Of a stretch of 64,000 nt of DNA, positions 59,578 through 64,000 are shown piece by piece. Source of the DNA: JARBAK01 sp034472185 (GTDB lineage: Bacteria; Pseudomonadota; Alphaproteobacteria; Rickettsiales; Midichloriaceae); the NCBI GenBank assembly GCA_034472185.1, contig JARBAK010000001.1, forward strand, positions 372,001 through 436,000, in the 5' to 3' direction. Each line of letters starts with the position of its first letter. Position 1 is the stretch's first letter. The position numbers and the translations under genes were made by a program. Below the pieces are notes generated by a model. The model worked only from the letters and a program-made list of their open reading frames with translations, searched no databases and was not told the DNA's origin.

Positions 59578-61626
59578 ATGAAAATAAAAAAAATTCTTAT
59601 TGCTAACCGCGGAGAAATCGCCTGTAGGATTATAAAAACAGCAAGAAAAATGGGCATTCAAACAGTAGCAATTTATTCAGAAGCTGATGCGGATTCTTTG
59701 CACGTAAGACTAGCAGACGAAACCATATATATAGGTCCCTCTTCTGCTACCTTTAGTTATTTAAATAAAAAAAGTATTTTGAATGCCGCAAAAATTTCAG
59801 GAGCAGATGCAATCCATCCAGGCTATGGATTTCTATCAGAAAATGCTACATTCGCAGAGTTAGCAGAAAAGAATGGAATAATTTTCATAGGTCCATCAGC
59901 AGAAGCAATTCGCAAGATGGGAGATAAAATTCAAGCTAAAAAACTTGCACAAGAAGCAGGAGTAAATATTGTCCCAGGACATATAGGAACCATCCATAGC
60001 CTACAAACCGCTCTGAAAGTTGCAAATAAGATAGGTTACCCAGTGATGATCAAAGCTATCGCAGGTGGCGGAGGAAAAGGGATGCGGATTGTTAGGAATA
60101 ACCAAGAAATGGAACAAGCTTTAAGCTCTACAAGGAATGAAGCAAAAAATAACTTCTCCGATGAGCGCACTTTTATTGAGAAGTACATAGAAAGTCCAAG
60201 ACATATAGAGATACAAGTAATCGCAGATAAATATGGAAATTACGTATGTTTAGGAGAACGAGAATGCTCTATACAACGGCGTCATCAAAAATTGATAGAA
60301 GAAGCACCCAGCCCATTTATTGATGATAAGATACGCAAAAAAATGTATGCGCAGTCCATATTATTAGCTAAGAAAGTACAGTATTTTTCTGCAGGTACGG
60401 TAGAATATATAGCCGATTCTAAGAAGCATTTTTACTTCATGGAAATGAATACGCGCGTACAAGTAGAGCATCCTGTCACTGAACTTGTCGCTGGCGTAGA
60501 TATTATCGCTTTAATGATCGATATTGCTCAAGGAAAGCAGCTTCCCTTCTCTCAAAAAGACATTAATTTGAATGGATGGGCAATAGAAAGTCGTATATAT
60601 GCCGAAGATTCAACGTGCGGGTTCCTCCCTTCTACAGGACGCGTAACAACTTATAAGGAGCCAGAATCTTCTTCAACTATACGTGTAGATACAGGAACAT
60701 ATGAAGGGGGTGAGGTCAGTATATTTTATGACGCTATGCTCGCTAAATTATGTACATTTGCACAAACACGAGCAGAAAGTTTAGATATGATGAAAGAAGC
60801 TCTCGGAGCATTTGTCATAAGGGGCGTATCCACGAATATAGGCTTTCTGCAATCAATCATAAACTCTCCTAAATTCAGAGCAGCAGACATATCAACTCAC
60901 TTTATTGACGAAGAGTATAAGGGGGGATTTGAAGGCCCTCAATTGAGTAGTGAACAAAGTACAGTCATGTTATGCGCTGCAGTATTTATACACCTCACGG
61001 AAATACGGCGTTCAATGACTATAACTGGGCAAATCCAAGAAGCTCAACGACGTGGGTTAGGTACTCGATGGATTGTAATGTTAGATGATACACAGTCTTA
61101 TCCAGTAACAGTAAGGGTCATAGAAGATGGCTATAGAATCACCTTTGAGAATCAAAAACTTTACATAACCAGCAAATGGGCTTTAGGGCACAAATTATGC
61201 CAATGCATTTTGAATGGGAAAAATTACACTCTGCAAGCTGAATTCATAGGTGGTACGTTGTATTTAACTTTTATGGGCTCTACGGTTAAAACAAGTTTAT
61301 TGACGCTAAAAGCTGCAGAGTTAAATAAGTTTATGAAAATCGAGCAGGATAATGAAGCGCCCCCTTCTGATCTGCACTCTAATATATCTGGAATGATTAC
61401 TGATATAAAAGTACAAGTAGGAGATAATGTTATAAAAGGGCAACCTTTAGTGATTCTTGAAGCGATGAAAATGGAAAACGTTCTTACAAGCCCACTGGAT
61501 GGCAGTGTAGAACAAATTTTAGTCACAAAAGGTGATTCGGTCGGAACTGGGACCTGTCTCATCGCATTTAAAAAAGAGACTCATTACATTCCTAAATCGC
61601 TAAAGGGAGTGAATACTGTAAAATGA
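59578..61626 (+). CDS. pccA: Propionyl-CoA carboxylase alpha subunit (biotin carboxylase + BCCP)
   Basis: ATP-dependent carboxylation of enzyme-bound biotin. The 682-residue protein has an N-terminal biotin carboxylase (KILIANRGEIACRIIKTA, the ATP-grasp loop AGGGGKGMRIV, MEMNTRVQVEHPVTE), a BT linker domain, and a C-terminal biotinyl domain with biotinylated Lys631 in LEAMKMENV. This length and domain set match PccA/3-subunit acyl-CoA carboxylases rather than free AccC. The beta subunit (pccB) is not in the window. In Rickettsiales the enzyme probably links propionyl-CoA to methylmalonyl-CoA. Confidence 0.93.
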   Translation: MKIKKILIANRGEIACRIIKTARKMGIQTVAIYSEADADSLHVRLADETIYIGPSSATFSYLNKKSILNAAKISGADAIHPGYGFLSENATFAELAEKNGIIFIGPSAEAIRKMGDKIQAKKLAQEAGVNIVPGHIGTIHSLQTALKVANKIGYPVMIKAIAGGGGKGMRIVRNNQEMEQALSSTRNEAKNNFSDERTFIEKYIESPRHIEIQVIADKYGNYVCLGERECSIQRRHQKLIEEAPSPFIDDKIRKKMYAQSILLAKKVQYFSAGTVEYIADSKKHFYFMEMNTRVQVEHPVTELVAGVDIIALMIDIAQGKQLPFSQKDINLNGWAIESRIYAEDSTCGFLPSTGRVTTYKEPESSSTIRVDTGTYEGGEVSIFYDAMLAKLCTFAQTRAESLDMMKEALGAFVIRGVSTNIGFLQSIINSPKFRAADISTHFIDEEYKGGFEGPQLSSEQSTVMLCAAVFIHLTEIRRSMTITGQIQEAQRRGLGTRWIVMLDDTQSYPVTVRVIEDGYRITFENQKLYITSKWALGHKLCQCILNGKNYTLQAEFIGGTLYLTFMGSTVKTSLLTLKAAELNKFMKIEQDNEAPPSDLHSNISGMITDIKVQVGDNVIKGQPLVILEAMKMENVLTSPLDGSVEQILVTKGDSVGTGTCLIAFKKETHYIPKSLKGVNTVK

Positions 61627-61686
61627 CTAAACAATCATATATAACCGCGTAAAAGTAGTCGCAAAGCGATTTAAAAAGGGCAATTA

Positions 61687-62343
61687 ATGACAATAAAGAC
61701 ACATCCTAGCCTCCGCAATTTTTTTGAGGCTTCTCATCCAATTCTCACACATAAGCTATCATTGCTGAGAAGCAAGTATTCAGATACTAAACTTTTCCGA
61801 GAACTCATGGAAGAGATTACAATTTTATTGGGATACGAAGCTACTCAAAATCTCCAGTTAGTTACACGCTTAATTGAGACGCCCATAACCACAATCGAAA
61901 CTCTTTGCTTTAAAGATCAAACCTTTATTATTATGCCGATTTTACGAGCAGGACTGGGAATGGTAGGGGGAATGCTAAAACTATTTCCTGCAGCCACAGT
62001 AGCTTACGCCAGTATAGCGCGAAATGAAAAAACTCTAGAGGCAGTATGCCATTACTTCAAACCGCCATCATGCGATTATAACAAAAAGAATGCCATCTGT
62101 TTTATATGTGACCCCATGCTTGCAACCGGAGGAACGGCCTGTCTTGCTATTCAAAAATTAAAGGAGTGGGGAGTAGTAAACATAAGCCTACTTTGTATTG
62201 TAGCGGCACCTGAAGGTGTGAAGCGTATAAATTTGCAACATTCAGATGTAAAAATCTACTCCGCAAACCTAGATGATAAACTTAATAAAGATGGCTATAT
62301 AGTACCAGGACTAGGAGACGCTGGAGATAGATTATGGGGATAG
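61687..62343 (+). CDS. upp: Uracil phosphoribosyltransferase
   Basis: Salvages uracil to UMP with PRPP. The 218-residue protein has MPILRAGLGMVGGMLKLFP, the PRPP-binding CDPMLATGGTACLAI and the C-terminal uracil-binding GYIVPGLGDAGDRLWG, all intact. It lies 60 bases after pccA on the same strand. Prs, encoded near 4181, would supply the PRPP. Pyrimidine salvage by Upp is not a feature I associate with most Rickettsiales, so it may be a retained or acquired trait. Confidence 0.93.
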   Translation: MTIKTHPSLRNFFEASHPILTHKLSLLRSKYSDTKLFRELMEEITILLGYEATQNLQLVTRLIETPITTIETLCFKDQTFIIMPILRAGLGMVGGMLKLFPAATVAYASIARNEKTLEAVCHYFKPPSCDYNKKNAICFICDPMLATGGTACLAIQKLKEWGVVNISLLCIVAAPEGVKRINLQHSDVKIYSANLDDKLNKDGYIVPGLGDAGDRLWG

Positions 62344-62406
62344 AGGGAGCGGGAAAGAAGCATACTCTCCCCCCCACACACATCTTCTAATTGCACTCAC
62401 ATCTAC

Positions 62407-64000
62407 TTATACTAGTGCGATAGTAATATCACCACAATCTAGTTTGACATCTCTTATATATTTATATGTATCCTCAGCTCCTAGCGTGGTAGTAAAGATT
62501 CTTATATTATCCGTCCACGTTTGTTCTTTTATATATTCAGACCATGCAGTGATTGCTTCTCTTATTTCACTACTCTCGGAATAAATAGATAAGTTAATAC
62601 TATCGGAAATATAGTATCCTGCCTCTTTCCTGCTTTGCTGTACTACTCTAACTACATCTCTTGCTATACCCTCCATTTTCAATATTCCAGAGATCTCAAG
62701 ATCGAGTACTACAAGCCCATCTTGTGTATTCAGAGCACATACCCTACCCTTATATTCCTCTTTAGGCTCCAATAATAAAACATACTCTCCATCTTGTAAT
62801 CGCTCTCCAGCTACAACAACGGCTCCCTCTTCGGCAGACCATTTCCCTAGCTTTACTTCATTTAATATTTGCTTCACTTTCCAAGGAATCCTCTTCCCCA
62901 AAATAGGGAGATTCAGCTGAAGCTTGTAAATTGCGTATTGCTCTATACAACTTTTACCCACGCTATGCCATTCCTTAACATTTACCTCATCGAGAATTAG
63001 TCTACGTAACTCCTCAGTATACATTCCTTCTTCTCCAATGCCCACAAAGAGCACTTTAGATAGCGGTTGCCGTATTCTTATATTTTGTTCATTACGTATA
63101 TGCAAAGTAGCGTTGCAAGCAGCTCTAACTCTATCCATACAAGCAATTAAATTGTGGTCTATATCCTCCTCTATATAATGGGGGAATGTTTGCAAATGCA
63201 CACTTTCGTTACTCAAAGGTTTATTTATACCGCGATATATTGCTTCTGTTATAAGTGGTAGAAGTGGCGCTGCAGCCCTGCATACTATATGCAACACACT
63301 ATAAAGTGTATTATATGCCCAAATTTTATTTGCGTCCTGTTCACTTCTCCAAAATCTATCTCTAGATCTTCTTATATACCAGTTGTTCAAAATCTCTAAA
63401 AACTCCGTAATAACTTTTGCTGTAACAACTGTATCATACACACCCATGGATCTTTCAATCAGCAGAGCACTTAATTTACACTTAGTGATTATATAGCGAT
63501 CTAATAATACATCTGACGTAAGGTCGAAACGCGCTTGTATGGAATCAGCATTAGCATAAAGAGTAAAAAAGTGATATGCATGCCATAGAGGCTTTATCGC
63601 AGATTGCAGGGCACTTTCTATACATTTTGCCTCTTTATCAACACTTAAATCATTACTTTTCATCACCTGTGATGATACCATAAACCAACGCATCGCATCT
63701 GCTCCTATTTTTTCGAAAACATGCGCTGGATCAGGATAATTCTTTAACCTCTTCGATAATTTTTGTCCGCCCTCTCCTAGAATCACACCGTGACATATAC
63801 AATTTAAAAAAGGAGGTTTATCGAATAAAGCCGTAGAAAGCACCATCAAAGTATAAAACCACCCTCTTGTCTGAGCTATATATTCAGTAATAAAATCCGC
63901 TGGAAAATGTTCAGAAAACCAATTTTGATTTTCGAAGGGAAAATGCACTTGCGCATAAGGCATAGAGCCACTTTCGAACCAGCAATCCAATACTTCCGGA
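62407..64000 (-). CDS. ileS: Isoleucyl-tRNA synthetase (3' part, eukaryote-like type)
   Basis: Class I synthetase; the frame is open to base 64000, so the N-terminal half is beyond the right edge. The fragment begins PEVLDCWFESGSMPYAQ. It has FITEYIAQTRGWFYTLMVL, the KMSKS equivalent GQKLSKRLKNYPDP, an anticodon domain (NWYIRRSRDRFW) and a long C-terminal region ending DIRIFTTTLGAEDTYKYI. KLSKRLKNYPDP and DCWFESGSMPYAQ are characteristic of the eukaryote-like IleRS type found in Rickettsia, not the zinc-ended E. coli type. Convergent with upp, 63 bases apart. Confidence 0.95.
   Translation of the reverse strand, partial: PEVLDCWFESGSMPYAQVHFPFENQNWFSEHFPADFITEYIAQTRGWFYTLMVLSTALFDKPPFLNCICHGVILGEGGQKLSKRLKNYPDPAHVFEKIGADAMRWFMVSSQVMKSNDLSVDKEAKCIESALQSAIKPLWHAYHFFTLYANADSIQARFDLTSDVLLDRYIITKCKLSALLIERSMGVYDTVVTAKVITEFLEILNNWYIRRSRDRFWRSEQDANKIWAYNTLYSVLHIVCRAAAPLLPLITEAIYRGINKPLSNESVHLQTFPHYIEEDIDHNLIACMDRVRAACNATLHIRNEQNIRIRQPLSKVLFVGIGEEGMYTEELRRLILDEVNVKEWHSVGKSCIEQYAIYKLQLNLPILGKRIPWKVKQILNEVKLGKWSAEEGAVVVAGERLQDGEYVLLLEPKEEYKGRVCALNTQDGLVVLDLEISGILKMEGIARDVVRVVQQSRKEAGYYISDSINLSIYSESSEIREAITAWSEYIKEQTWTDNIRIFTTTLGAEDTYKYIRDVKLDCGDITIALV

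Overview
The window is a gene-dense stretch of a small, A+T-rich bacterial chromosome. Gene content points to the order Rickettsiales: a DUF2610 protein, a eukaryote-type isoleucyl-tRNA synthetase, a probably non-discriminating aspartyl-tRNA synthetase, pyruvate phosphate dikinase, ThyX, a propionyl-CoA carboxylase alpha subunit, and a large Cys-rich exported protein that resembles the extracytoplasmic part of rickettsial VirB6 proteins. Enzymes of the MEP isoprenoid pathway (IspD, IspF) and a flagellar rod protein (FlgB) fit a Midichloriaceae- or Anaplasmataceae-like endosymbiont better than Rickettsia itself. That placement is inference. No insertion sequence, prophage or CRISPR array was seen.

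Layout. 1-3766: dnaX (3' end), ybaB and an acyltransferase gene in an overlapping operon, then guaA. 4181-7120: a leftward rpsD-cysS-prs group. A promoter region at 7209-7271 appears to serve rpsD leftward and tRNA-His rightward. 7356-9683: tRNA-His, aspS, acpS. 9664-17700: a leftward run of era, a small unknown gene, recA, ppdK and the VirB6-like exported protein. 17993-24163: rightward HU, nfu, transaldolase, a membrane protein, ispD, ispF, rseP and folD. 24233-32711: an accessory locus with a coiled-coil gene, an outer-membrane beta-barrel gene and a 1968-codon gene for a membrane-anchored coiled-coil and glutamine-rich repeat protein. 32921-39818: rplY, DUF2610, tRNA-Tyr, nadK, a small membrane protein, an amino-acid ABC transporter (binding protein and permease only) and a kinase-like protein with a C-terminal anchor. 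39958-47457: argS, then leftward glyQ, DUF805, glmS and lgt, then dapA and tRNA-Asn. 47650-56091: thyX, an unknown exported protein, truA, rpsA, flgB and a cation/proton antiporter. 56161-64000: an isolated rpsH-rplF-rplR-rpsE block, ruvB, pccA, upp and the 3' part of ileS on the minus strand.

How the genes work together. Most encode translation (seven ribosomal proteins counting L25 and S1, five aminoacyl-tRNA synthetases plus GlyQ, three tRNAs), replication and repair (dnaX, recA, ruvB) and a reduced nucleotide metabolism. Prs makes PRPP, Upp could use it to salvage uracil to UMP, GuaA makes GMP and ThyX makes dTMP. IspD and IspF supply isoprenoid precursors. GlmS, DapA and Lgt point to some retained cell-envelope synthesis.

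The most unusual region is 24079-32711. A block containing the folD 3' end and a coiled-coil gene has been duplicated around an outer-membrane protein gene. The second copy lost its 5' half and now forms the start of a giant protein whose C-terminal third is a CAG/GAG-rich, internally duplicated repeat array. Other notable items are a lone flgB, a degenerate kinase, a VirB6-like ectodomain without its membrane domain, and a 25-codon ORF with a near-perfect Shine-Dalgarno sequence in frame upstream of rpsH.
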